Source: Podarcis raffonei | Taxonomy: Eukaryota; Chordata; Lepidosauria; Squamata; Lacertidae | Direction: 5' to 3' | Length of the DNA: 64,000 nt | Assembly (NCBI RefSeq): GCF_027172205.1 | Contig: NC_070614.1 | Coordinates: 33,346,001-33,410,000, forward strand | Program-made: the position numbers and the translations under genes | The notes under the pieces: generated by a model | The model's input: the letters and a program-made list of their open reading frames with translations, nothing else | Told to the model about the DNA's origin: nothing | The model's database searches: none | In this document: one piece after another, positions 36,164 to 48,478 of the stretch | Numbering within the stretch: the first letter of the stretch is position 1 | How the letters are laid out: each line of letters opens with the position of its first letter

Positions 36164-36936
36164 GGGGGTATATTTCCATAACTCCAGCATTATTTCTGGC
36201 TATCAGTTTTTCTACTGCCTCTGTTGATTGGAGTTACTACACTGATTTTACTGTTTTATATGTTACCTGTATTAACTTTGCCTTTGTTTTCAAAGGAAAA
36301 AAATAGTATAACCTTGGGGCAATATCTACTAATTCATCCAAATACTCATAAGACACATAAGGACAAAGCAGGGTCCATATGTGTGTGTTAATAATCACTG
36401 ATCAACAAGCTCCAAGTTTTCACAATAAGAATCTTGGATGCAGAAGATTAACTGGGCAAGTAGAAAGGTTGAGAATGAGGGATAGTCATTATTTAGATAA
36501 AAATTGTGGCAGAACTAGCGGTAGCTGTATAAATGAGAAGGGGAAATCACACACAGAAATGTCAGTGGTGTCTGTGCCTAAATAGGGTTCTCAACATCAT
36601 AAAGATTTATATCTTTTATCATATGCTGATCACTCATGGCCCTAACAGGCACCAGGTGTCCATTGTGTAAAAGAATGAAAATCAGTAATTTTCGTAATGA
36701 TAGGTATTTAAAAATTTTCTAGTGTGCTTTTGACTTTTGGAGTTGCATCACAGGTGAAAAAACTGTTAAGCGTCAACACACACACAAACACACATAATTC
36801 CTACAATTCTGAGGGATAATAGATAGCTAGAGGCACATATCCCAGTAAGTCCAAGATACCTCTGCCAAGAATTAAAATTATGTTCACTCACAAATCATAA
36901 CATAATTCTTAGGAGATCCCTATTCCTCTGCCAGAG

Positions 36937-36998
36937 CTACAATTTCCAGGGTGGTTTAACAATCAATCCCTCTTCAGGGGTAACTCTGGGAATTGTAG
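36937..36998. repeat. Short inverted-repeat element, D-E gap
   Basis: CTACAATTTCCAG at 36937-36949 pairs with CTGGGAATTGTAG at 36986-36998. This resembles the core of small interspersed inverted-repeat elements, but no target duplication was found. Confidence 0.3.
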
Positions 36999-37052
36999 AG
37001 CAAGTGGAGTATAGATTTATCCTTTACATTTATCATGAGCAACTTTATCCAA

Positions 37053-37240
37053 TGATGCTCAAGTAGATTGGTGCAATGAATAACTGTTTCCAAAAGCAAA
37101 ATCCCATGTTGTCAGTTTGATAAATTTGGCTTTATTGAAATTGCAGGATAACTTCCTGGCTAGGAAAGCTACACTGAAGATGATAATGAAGAATAAGCCT
37201 TTGTTTGCCCAAATGTACCAAACTCCCATTTAGTAAGTGC
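37053..37240 (-). pseudogene. V2R exon 6 relic, D-E gap
   Basis: The plus-strand text around 37115-37175 (TTGATAAATTTGGCTTTATT and the following CTTCCTGGCTAGGAAAGC) matches the antisense of FNEAKFIKF and FLARKLPD in the seven-helix exon. Flanks resemble the STKGKY side on the left and the gagtgcatgtcc segment on the right. The reading frame is degraded and no other exon is nearby. It is older than the relics after B and C. Confidence 0.65.
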
Positions 37241-37676
37241 ATGTCCGATTTTTTTTAACCTATTTCCTGCTTCTTGTTTTTTTGTTATATCTTCACCCAG
37301 TCTAGTTTACCCCTGAGCACTGAAAAGACTTTTGGGGTTCACGTGGTGTGAATCCAAGCTCCATTATAGCATCAGTCCACATCACCCTAGGAAGCAAAGA
37401 AAGGGCAGTATCTGACAATAATGGCTCTGTTAAAAGTGGAACAAGCCTGCTGGGCTTCTATCCTTCCTTTGTCTTTAATTTGGACCTGCATATAAAGTGC
37501 AGAAGAAGCTCCATCAGGAATCATTGGATCTTAACTACTATTCTCATGCTGGCTGGTGGGAAGAGGCTGAACTTTCACTATACTGGAAGTGTCTTTCCTT
37601 TCTTAACACAACAGAAGGAGAAGTGATGTTGCGGTATATAAACTCTTGCAACATTCTTCCCATCAATGTTTTCAGT

Positions 37677-37830
37677 TAAATACATCTAAGAACAGAAAAA
37701 AGAAATGAAATTATATTCTTTCATTTTTTGTCTCTTTCCTCTTTGCTTCCAGTTGTTCAGCTCAGCCCTCAACAAAATGATGCAGCATTTAGGGGAACAG
37801 AGGCAATAATCTAGCTCTGGGGGAAAGTGG
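37677..37830 (-). pseudogene. V2R exon 6 3'-end relic, D-E gap
   Basis: Positions 37750-37825 match the antisense of the C-terminal part of exon 6 (LRPELNN, PKCYI region). The sequence left of it, TATTCTTTCATTTTTTGTCT near 37713, resembles the sequence just beyond the stop codon of gene E, where TATTCTTTCATTTTTTTCCC occurs at 38821. Flanking unique sequence is also similar between 37260-37400 and 37855-37990, so this gap holds two decayed copies of the same gene end. Confidence 0.55.
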
Positions 37831-38818
37831 ACACAAAACTCTTTTAACCACCCATTTCTGAATTTTGTTATACCTTCATTCAGTCCTAATTCAATGAAAT
37901 AGTTTCTTTGGTTGACCTATGAAGAATCTGAGCTCCAGTAAAGCATTAGCCCTAGAACTGTTAGCCCATGTAATATAGATTAGGAAATGAAAAAACCTGT
38001 CTGTTGAAGACCAACCTTGTGTTGGAAGATTTTAACTATGGCCTGCTTATTGGATTAATGTTACTGCTAATGCAGGCTACCATACTGGAGTTTCTATAAC
38101 CAGGTTATGGATTCTGAACAAGAAATGCTTTTGATTCAACTGAGATTTAGCCCCACAAAGACTATACTCTCATCCCTGTGAGGAAGCCTTTTTTTTAAAA
38201 CTGGAGCCCTGTCAAATATTGTGCTGAGGCAGAACAAATTGTCTTTGATTGCACCTATCCCTTTTAAAATGTTACAGGATGTTCTTTCACATATCCATTC
38301 ATCTGGAACAAAGAGTCCACACCAAGCTTAAGCACTTAGCCACCCAAAAGTTATATTAATATGTATGTCTGAAACCCCAGGTGTTGCTCCAGATTATTCT
38401 CCAAAATGTTTTGGCGAACCCTGTGGAGCAACACAATTTGAATGAAACACATGAATTTATTTCCAGTTACATATACAGGAAAGCATGGAGCATGAGAAGT
38501 TTTGTGAAAACATTATTATACAAATTAAGGAGAACTTATGATAGATCCCAGATGTCTCACAGGGATTTGTGCTTTTGCTGCATGCTAATCCATCCTGCTC
38601 CCATGACCCCACCCCCCTGCTACTGTTCAAGTAGCAGCACTATAGTCTACTACAGAGGAAAAATCTTATAGTGGGTCAAGTGAGGGAGCTGTACCTGGTG
38701 TAAGTCTACTCAGAAGAAAAAAAATGTGTGAAAACACCCATCCATGAATTCCTATCTATTCTTCTCAATAGCATTTCCAGTGAAATATATCTAAGAGTTG
38801 GAGAAAAAAGAGATGAAC

Positions 38819-40797
38819 TTATATTCTTTCATTTTTTTCCCTCCTGGTTAGTTGCTCCCTGGTGTTCATCTCAGGCCTCAACACAATTATGTAGCATTTA
38901 GGGGAAAAGATGCAACCCAGTAAGCCAGCGCTAGAGGACAAGATGGAGAAGATCTCCACAGCTACCATGTATTTTCCTTTAGTGCTCAGGTAGGTTGGAA
39001 CAAAAGACAACCAAACACTGCAAAACACCAACATGCTGAAAGTGATAAATTTGGCTTCATTGAAAGTGTCGGGTAACTTTCTGGCAAAGAAAGCCACAAT
39101 GAAGCTCACAATGGATAGGATGCCCATATAACCGAAGGCACAGTAAAGCATGGTAGCTGAGCCCTCATTACATTCCAATATCATTTCCCCACTCAATGAG
39201 TGTGTATCTATATCTGGGAATGGAGGTGAAGTACTTAACCATAAAGTACAAATACCAGCTTGAATAAAGGAGCAGGCAAGGACAATAAAATTAGACAATC
39301 CTTTCCCCACCCATTTCCTCATCTTGCCTCCAGGTTTGGTTGCCATGAATGCCACTACCACAGTGATGGTCTTTGCCAGAACAGAGGAAAGGGCCAAAGA
39401 AAAGATGATGCCAAAAGCTGTTTGTCGGAGAAGACAGGTCACCTTTCCAGGCTGTCCAATGAAGAGAAAGGAGCAAAGGAAGCAAAGGAGTAGGGCTACA
39501 AGGAGGATGTAGGTGAGAGTCCGGTTGTTGGCTTTGACGATGGGAGTGTCCTTGTACTTCACAAAAGTCCCAAGTACTAATGTTGTGATCAGAGAGAAAG
39601 AAATGGCAAGGATAACTAGGAGGATCCCTAAGTCTTCTTTGTAAGAGAGGTAGCTTATAACCCTGGGAATGCATCGAGTTTGGTCATTGTTGGGATGCTG
39701 GTCTGCTTGACAACTGACACAGTTATCCATGTCTGAAAAAAGGAAGATGTTAAGTAGTTTTGGATGTAGCCAGAATGCATATTGCTGCTTTTTTGCAGTT
39801 CTACATAGTGACTTAAACTGAGCTGATGTACTTAGTATTTTTAAGGGAAAAAATAAATTCCTGATTCTGACCTCATCACAAGACATTATATCATTAGGTA
39901 ACCTTTTTACAAGCCTTTCTTTCTCAGTTTTGCACTAATCTACAATGTGGGAATAATAATATTAATTTCTCTTGTAGGGTGGTTATAAGAGTTCTGTGGT
40001 GTTTTCTGTGGCAGTACTTCAAGCACTCACAAAGTACTTTTCACATGCCAAGAATTACTACAGCTATAAATTAGGATGTAAGTAAAAGGTAAAGGTAAAG
40101 GGACCCCTGACCATTAGGTCCAGTAGTGACCAACTCTGGGGTTGCGGCGCTCATCTCGCTTTATTGGCTGACGGAGCCGGTGTACAGCTTCCGGGTCATA
40201 TGGCCAGCATGACTAAGCCACTTCTGGCGAACCAGAGCAGCACACAGAAATGCCATTTACCTTCCTGCAGGAGTGATACCTATTTATCTACTTGCACTTT
40301 GACGGAGCTGGGACCAAGCAACGGAAGCTCACCCTGTTGAGGGGATTCGAACCACCGACCTTCTGATTGGCAAGCGCTAGGCTCTGTGGTTTAGCCCACA
40401 GCGCCATCCGCGTCCCTTAAGGCAACATATATAGTTGGTCCTAATTCATCTTCACCATTTTATGTGGTTGATTCGAAAAATCTGTATTGAGAATGATATT
40501 CTTGTATATTTTATGAATCACTCTCTCCCCAAATAAATACATGAATAAACTAGTAGGTCTTGTTAATGAGATTTGCTTATCTCTTTATATTATGACTTCT
40601 ACCATTCTGGTAAGAAATCTTCCCTTCTGGACATTGAGAACAATCATAGCAGCAAAATTTCTCCCCCTCCTTCTTTTTCCTGCTGTATCCAGGATAGCAG
40701 TAGTCATTGCATACCGAAATAGGAAGCACCTGTACAGAATTTTATAAAAGATATCAGTAATAAGTGATTAGCTCCTTAAATCATTCTCCTCCAATAT

Positions 40798-40832
<35 letters not shown>

Positions 40833-42804
40833 GTTCATGAATCCAAGGCCCCAGTTGCCACACATGTCACTAATTTCTGTAGCTCAATATCTACAGAAGG
40901 CCTTTTTTTTTTTTACTTGTGCAGTCCCCCCACAAGTATTTTGAACTCTTCATAGTAAAAGTTCTAACTTGCATTAGCAGCCTATGTGGGTAGAATTGAC
41001 AGTCAGTCATTAGTATGTGGAAGTAATTGGGATGGTCAACAAAGAGTGGGTGCAGCAAATTAGCACCTGCCCACTCATCATGTGATTTTAATTTTGTGTG
41101 GTGTGGGCAGTTGAATAGGGTTGGTGAATGCTACCCAGCATAGCAGTTACAACAAACCTGATTAAAGCATGGGTGCCATGTAATTTGGTCATCTTTAGTG
41201 GTTAACTGTTTGGCTGGAGGAACCTGAGGTTTCAGACTTCCAACTTTCACTCTAACCACTGAGCCATTAGGGAAGAGCATCCAGTTTGTAACATCAAAAC
41301 CAGTAACTAATTCTCTATTTTCATTGAAGTACACACTGTCTCCAGCACTGTTGTTGAATATAATGTGCTTTAGAAAGTGATGGACCTAGATTGAAAGAAA
41401 TATCAACAAAGGGACAATTAGGTCTTGAAATTAATTGTGTGAGATTCACAGCACCCTGTTTAAGTTTTTCCCTCTTTTTTGCTCTCTTATGGAAAATATA
41501 TTTGTGGACTTAAAGCTTTATATGATCCTTGCTCTCTATTTACTCCATGATAATATAACACTATTCCATGTTATTGTCAGTACTTTTAAAAATGTGAAAA
41601 GCTGGTAAAATATAAGGAAAACAAAAAATCAAATTTGTTAGAATTGTTTTATGCAGATCAGCACCTGCTTTTTAGCTCTGTCTCAAAATTCACTCAGAAA
41701 GAATGGATAAATGAATGAATGTTGTAAACAGTATTGAATTACCTGCCATGGTTGCACCTCTGGAAATGCATATTTTCTTCCATCTACCATTCTTCTGTGT
41801 CTGAAATAGGATTTGTATACGGCATACAAAGCATGTGCCACAGCATAGACAGCATTGTAGACATTGTAGCTGTGGCCAACCATGTTCATTTCAAACAAAA
41901 TTCCAGGAAGGCTCTCCAGTTTCTCCTCCCCTGTGCAGGTTTTCTTTTCTTCCACTTTATTTTCTGTAGGCATTTTTAATGAGCAGTTGAATGTCTGTTC
42001 CCAGAAGTCCTGGATAAAACCATCATATTTTGACCAGGAAGGTTTTACCATCTGAATGAACCTTTGGAATCCTACTGGCTGATTTGAGTGCACAGTGAAG
42101 GATATAGAACCATGGAAGGCTTGTATATCCCATATCTTTTGAATAGAGAGTGATTCAAAATCCCAGTGGGAAGTTACAATCCACACTTTGCCCAGAGGTG
42201 GCAGTTTGAAGAATGGTGCTAGAAACAGCAACAGTCTCAAGCCTTGAAAGGATGGAGGTTCTCCATATACAAAGTACACATTGGCTTTTCTATTGAAGAT
42301 CACTTCATAATATTCCCATTGCTGTAAAATCCTGTTTAGAATTTCATCTAGGTAATTCCATTTTGGCAATCTTACTATGAAGTCAGAACAGATATCATTC
42401 TGGGAAAGCATTGGCACAATTGTCTGTAAAAACCTGTCCCCTCTGTCATCATCCACAGCCAAGAGCCCAATCCACGTCCATCCAAAATGCTGAAGTAACT
42501 GCACAATTCCCATATGCTGGTAGGTTTCATTTGGGACCATCTGGTACAAAAATGGGAATAGCCTTTTGACACCTTGTACTGGCAAAAATGATCCGTAAGT
42601 TAGCTAAAATAAAATATATACATATTTTTCTGATGGAAAAATAGTGAGTGTTAAATCATTGAATCATTGTAGGGGTGAAGTGGGGCACATTCTCCAATAC
42701 AGAGCCAGAAGATCTTAAACAGATGACTTCCTAGACCCACTTTGAAGAACTCTGGTAAGGGAGAATACCCCCATTGCTCAATTGCTGAATGTTCATTTCC
42801 ACTC

Positions 42805-42853
<49 letters not shown>

Positions 42854-45800
42854 TTTTTTTATTTATACCCCGCCCTCCCCAGCCAAGGCCGGGCTCAGAG
42901 CGGCTTACAAGCAATAATAAAAACAAGATGAATGATTACAACTTAAAAACAAAAATAAAATACAACATTAAAATAATGGAACATTAAAATATTAAAATGT
43001 AGCCTCATCGCAGGAGGAGAAGGAAAAGAAAAAAGAAAGAGAGGGAGGGAGGGAGGGAATCAAATTGGCTCCAAGCCAAAGGCCAGGCGGAACAACTCTG
43101 TCTTACAGGCCCTGCGGAAAGAAATCAGATCCTGCAGGGCCCTGGTCTCATGAGGCAGAGTGTTCCACCAGGCCAGAGTTGAAAAGGCCCTGGCTCTGGT
43201 TGAGGCCAATTTAACTTCCTTAGGGCCTGTGACCACTAGGGTGTTGTTATTTATGGACCTTGAGGCTCTCCGTGGGGCATACCAGAAGAGGCGGTCCCGT
43301 AGGTACAAGGGTCCTAGGCCGTGAAGGGCTTTAAAGGTCAAAAGCAGCACCTTAAATCTGACCCTGTACTCCACCGGGAGCCAGTGCAGCTTGAAAAGCA
43401 CTGGGTGAATATGCTCCCATGGCAGAGACCCCGTGAGGAGCCTCGATGCAGCATTCTGTACCCGCTGGAGTTTCTGGGACAGCTTCAAGGGCAGCCCCGC
43501 GTAGAGCGAATTACAGTAGTCAAGCCTGGAGAGGACCGTCGCATGGATCATTGTGGCCAGGTCGGGGCCTATAAATCCTGCTAATCAGTTCCATTGTTGA
43601 ACTTCTCTGGTGCCCAATGAACTTCAGTCATGTGACCAGTGTTGGTTTCAGCCTATTTCAGCCTATGTCTTTTTGTAATGGGATTCAGTAATTTATTGTT
43701 GTATTTTAATGATTTTCTTGGTGTATTTTATCCTAAAGTGAACATGGAAAACTGCATCTAATATCCCCAAGGAGGTGCTGTGACTTGATATTAAATAACT
43801 GAGCATTTTAACATAGAAACCATGGTTCCATTCAAGCAAACTAAAATTTTATTGACTCTTTTCCAATTGCTGACTTAGGTTTTGACTTTTTCTCAGCAAA
43901 TGTAATTATGATACAATTTTCATACATACTACTGTTGCCATCAGACATCCTACATCCTGTAGCTGTGCATCTGATTGTTTTGCTTAAATACATTGCTTTG
44001 TGTTGCTTGAATTTAATCTCCTATGTAATATCCATTACATCAACAACAAAATAATAATGTTATTTCTGCCTTCATTGATGTTAACAATTCTCCCAGTCTT
44101 GCAGCATGTGCCACTCCTCATCTAAGTCATTGATAAAAATGTTGACAAGCTCATTCAATTCTTTTGATGAGCACTTTTGAATACTATTTTCCAATTATCT
44201 GTGAATCGGCACAAATAAATACATAAAATTAATATGTTGGTCTGGTTTGTGTATCTCAGAAAGCCAACATATGGCTTATTTATATGTGTGAATATGTGGG
44301 CTCCTGGAGAGGAATTCAGTTCTGCCTTCCTCCTCTCCTGAATTTTAACCGCAGGGTAGAACAACAGCTATGCCAGCCATGCCAGCTTTGCTTAGTATGT
44401 CTTGCAAACACACCCATTGTCCTCAAGCCCATATTTAACCAATTTTATACCCAAGATATAACTGTGATAGATATCAAATGCTCATTCGATATCAAGATGA
44501 TGTTCCACATTTGTTAAATTCCCATACCCCCCCATTCATGGAGCTAACCTGTGGAGTCTTGTGGGTTGCTAAAATGATTGCAGCATTGGCAGAGATCTCC
44601 GAGATGCATCCTCCAATGACAGCTAGCAGATTGTTCTGGTGGTGGCACTTGAAATTCGGGACAAACTTATGTTGCGTGCAAAGCAAGCTCAGGGTGGCCT
44701 TATAGGTCATCCTTCCAGTGTAGTAGCTATTGAGAATTTGGAACCCCAGAGACATGTTTGATAAGATGTGGGGATTCTCATTTATCTCTTTGACAGCAAA
44801 TGCTAAGGCCAGGATGTGCTGATAGTTCTTAGGAGTTGAACTGCAATAAGAGATAACAGCATTTTAATAAAACAGCAGCAACAGCAATGAAAAAATGCAG
44901 GTGTAATCTTTGTCATCACTCAGCTGTATGCTTCCCAATTTGAGTTGTATCTGAAAACCATAGACAATAATGGATCAAGTTAAAATAAAGTAAGACATTT
45001 AAATAAATTATTCACCACATGAAAAACTAAATCATCAAAATATTGTAGGATAATTCTTGTGCTGTTCCTAAATTTACTGGAGTGAATTCCTTTCAGTGCC
45101 AGCAACAAAACCTAACTCAAGATAAAGTAAACAGATAGATGTGGCAATTATAATTTTCTCTTAGTTATTTAAATGATGAAACTTATACTGTGTGGTACTC
45201 TTCATTCATTTTTTTATCACTTACCCAATACACTGAGAAACTTTGTGCCAACTCTTTCAATGAAACAAGAAATACGCAAAAATATGTACAATTTATATTA
45301 AGTCACCTGAAGGAACTAGAAAGGTGGGAACAGACCATGCAAACTGCAGAGCTGTGAAAAATATGAAGAAAGAAACGTGGCAAAGTTTCTTTCAGTAGTC
45401 ATACGAATCAAAGATCAACATACCCATGACTAAAGAAATAACACTTCGGTCTCCCTTCCCTGGGAGGTTGTCTGTATATATCTGTATTTTATTCTGAATC
45501 TATGTTATGGGTTGTTGAACCACAATAAAGATTATTATATTATTTCTAAAAGAAACAAACATTGAAAAAATAATAATATTAAATATTAAAAAGAACTGAG
45601 GATTGGAAGTGCAGTGGAGGAGGCAGTGATGGAGGCCAAGGATGAGAGGGAAGAAAGTGTGGGAAGAACAGGTGTGACAAAATTATAGAAAGGCATAATT
45701 CGTCATTTGGTTGTTCTTTAGGAATCCTATAAAAATACAAAGAATCCATTCATTGCAAAGGTATCCTGGAAGAAAACATACTAGCATTTATGTCAAGCAA

Positions 45801-46244
45801 AGTCACATAGAAGGTGGTAGGAAATGCAAATTAACAAGTAGAAAAGTTGCAGGAATGTCACCATTCTCACGACAGAAAGAAAACTGTTATTTAAGCATAT
45901 TTCCCCATAATGTTGCATCTCTAGATATTTATTTTGGCCTGGACATATTACAGAATGAGAGAGAACAAGGAAACAGTGCCTTACATAGGTTCACCAATCG
46001 TGATTTTGGTAGGCTGTTCCACGAAAGAGGGGTTGTTATACAGAAAGAAGACTTGAGAAACAATCCCACCAATGAGAAGGTCTCCTGGCTGGTAAAATTC
46101 ATGAGAAATAGGGAAGAGATCATCATATATGCTGCAATTTATAGAATATGTCCTGCACACTGTGTGACAGAGCAGTACAAGCAACAGCATCACCACCAGC
46201 ATGATTTTGTTGACAAAATACCCCCTCCCAACACAGATTTCCAT
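38819..46244 (-). CDS. Gene E: V2R vomeronasal receptor, complete, 893 aa predicted
   Basis: Six exons in coding order: 46244-45985 (260 bp), 44840-44549 (292), 42603-41743 (861), 41385-41158 (228), 40729-40603 (127) and 39732-38819 (914). The start [10 protein letters not shown] was chosen because it reproduces the 260-bp exon 1; the open frame runs 39 codons further upstream to an ATG at 46361, which has no counterpart in the paralogues. Exon 6 has four extra C-terminal codons (ending NERI) compared with the others. The first cysteine-rich residues of exon 6 read [12 protein letters not shown], diverged from the CPEDQYPN of A-D and F. Exon 2 ends at a GT donor followed by TAGC rather than the AAGC of its relatives. 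Intron 5 contains a Sauria SINE and intron 2 an L2 fragment. Confidence 0.92.
40084..40417 (-). mobile_element. Sauria-type SINE, gene E intron 5
   Basis: Tail at the left (AAAAGGTAAAGGTAAAGGGA), tRNA-like head at the right (CACAGCGCCATCCGCGTCCC). It lacks about 25 bp in the middle (near 40302) compared with the other copies. No clear target duplication seen. Confidence 0.88.
40797..40833. repeat. GT dinucleotide microsatellite, gene E intron 4
   Basis: A TG run with one internal TTTG interruption, lying about 70 bp upstream (coding sense) of exon 5. Confidence 0.9.
42804..43565 (-). mobile_element. L2 LINE 3' end with ATT-rich tail, gene E intron 2
   Basis: A minus-strand frame, 43551-43060, encodes the L2-type ORF2 C-terminus: [48 protein letters not shown] and [11 protein letters not shown]. 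Its 3' UTR contains GGGCGGGGTATAAATAAAAA, the usual L2 end. The terminal repeat has expanded into an (AAT)n microsatellite at about 42806-42852. The coding frame is open over 163 residues, so the copy is not very old. Confidence 0.85.
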
Positions 46245-48478
46245 TTTTCCAACTATAGCATTAAATGTAGATGATAGCAATGTTACTATGGCCTCTTTTG
46301 AATGGCGGATGATATTCTTACTGATCTGTAGCTTATCCTCTGAAAGCATCTGGGCATCCATGCTGTAGGTTTATAATTAATTTATGTTCCCTATTCCTAA
46401 GTTTCTCTGAACCACATGTTCTTATTGGGTTGGATTCCCACAGATTAAGTTAGTTGAAATCAATGGAATTTAAGTTAGGGTATGACTGTTGATTTCAGTG
46501 GAAGTCATGCGTAACAGGTGAGTTAGTTTGGATCTAATGCTTTATCTCCTTACTTTATTTTATAAGAATGTGTGATAGAACGATAGATATCATATACAGC
46601 TATTCAGCTATAAATATTAATGCTTTGCTTTGGTGTGCTTTATAATTTTCTAAAATGTGCTTTATAGCTATTTGAATGTCCAGTCATTTGTCACAAAGTC
46701 CATATGTGACAGTGGTGAGGCAATGTGCAGGGATGTTAATTAATACCCAGTCAAGGCTCAGTTTTTCACAATAAGAATCCGGAAAGTGTAAAATTCACTG
46801 AGCAAGAAGAAAGCTTGGCAGAGCCCTGCCTATCCCTGGCTTCATTTCTGAACAGTGTATGTTTTGTAGCTTTTTTCAAACACTGATTGCCAAGTTTGCT
46901 ATGGGGAAACCAGCAATTTTTTTTACTATAATAGCTATTATTATCAATTTTGAATGTGCTGTTTGCTTTTGAAGTTGCATTATGCACAAAAGATGAAGGA
47001 ATTTAAAAAATGAATCTTCTTGCTTCTGAACAGAGCTAGAATTATATTCACTTACAAATAATTCTAGTGATTTCAGGGGTGGGGGTGGAACTCTCATTTT
47101 CTAAATAATATGGAACTAATTACCTGGTTTGTGCACCTTGTATGGCTGCCAAGAATGGCACAGATATATTGATCTAAATTAGCATACAGACATACGTAAC
47201 AATTTCTGAGGGCACCCATAGCTTTTTCATTTAGTATTCCTGTGTACTCAACCATTCTACACAAAATTACATAGGAAGTGATTTGCAGCATCTCCTTGTT
47301 TATTTACCCGGAACAGCAGCAACACAGTTTGACCCTGCTCCAAAGCATCTTGAAACTGTTAAGAAAGAATGAAAGCAGCCTCTATTAAGAGCTGTTGCAA
47401 ACAGAATCCCTTATCTGGACATTGTGCAGAGTAGAAATGAATTTGCTCTCCATCATAAAAATAAGTTTCAAAGCTTTATTGCAGAACAGTCTCAAGCTAC
47501 TTACCAAAAAATGCAAAATACAAAGTAGCACATTGCTTTTAAACAGCAAGCAATGTGGTCGCATCTTCTTTTTAGTCCTTAATACAGTTCAATAAATTTT
47601 CTTTCTCTGGTCCAACAGAGAGAGCCTATGTAAGCATCTCACGTTTTCATCATTCCTGAGCTTCAACAACTGACTGGGACACTGAGTCCTCAGGTTTCAT
47701 CTTCCTGCTGTCAAAGAGATTGTAGCTGGAAGAGTATCTGGGATGAGTCATCAATTAATTGAAGGGAAACGTCTACCCTTTTCTTCCCCACATTTAGCTA
47801 GAGACAACCTAATGTTGATATCTCTGCACAGCATTTCACATACAATACATTCAAACATAGCATTTTAAGCATATTAAACCAATATATCTAATAACCCTCA
47901 AACTATGTCATATGTAGTATGACTACATTCATTAAAAAGAAGTCAATTTTCATGTACAATTTTCCATGGAGGAGAAGGCTCGCAATGTCCACTAGCCATG
48001 ATGGAGGCTATGTACTGCCTCCACAGCTGTAGACAGTAGGCTTCTGAATACTAGTTGCTGGAAACTGGAGAAAGAGAAAATGCTCTTGTATTCAGGTCCT
48101 GCTTGTGGATTTCTGAAATGCATCTGGTTATCTACTGTGAGAACAGAATGCTGCCTAATTGAATACATCTTCAATAGCTTCTGGCTATAAATGGTTTATA
48201 TATTTGTAAATTAAATAAATGATAATTGAGGAGTGAGAACAGCTCTTTTTTGTGAAATAGGTAACTGTTACTCCAGGAGTAGGTCCGTAGAAGCAAATCT
48301 AAGGTAGGGTTTGGGGGCAAATTGAAACAGGATATTTCCATTTCAACTCCATTCCCCATAAATTGAGTGTGGAATGTGTATTTAAGACAGCACCTATGCT
48401 TGAATTCTCATGACATCCCCTTCACCAGCATTTCCAATAATCTCTATATAAGAGCTGAATGGATTTATAGATTTTCCC
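46245..48478. other. Gap between genes E and F
   Basis: Unique AT-rich sequence. I found no exon, relic or recognisable mobile element in it. It should hold the promoter of gene E and the 3' end of gene F. Confidence 0.5.

Larger units (their letters stand above)
36164..38818. other. Gap between genes D and E
   Basis: Contains the two exon 6 relics (37053-37240 and 37677-37830), a short inverted-repeat element, and otherwise unique AT-rich sequence. Sequence around 37260-37400 and 37855-37990 is similar, which points to an old duplication inside the gap. Confidence 0.6.

Noticed and set aside
40797-40833. Direct repeats considered as a possible CRISPR-like array, also at 1834-1892.
   Set aside because: They are simple microsatellites without spacers, in a vertebrate genome.
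46244-46361. Upstream ATG extending gene E exon 1 by 39 codons.
   Set aside because: The added residues have no counterpart in the other genes and would bury the signal peptide.
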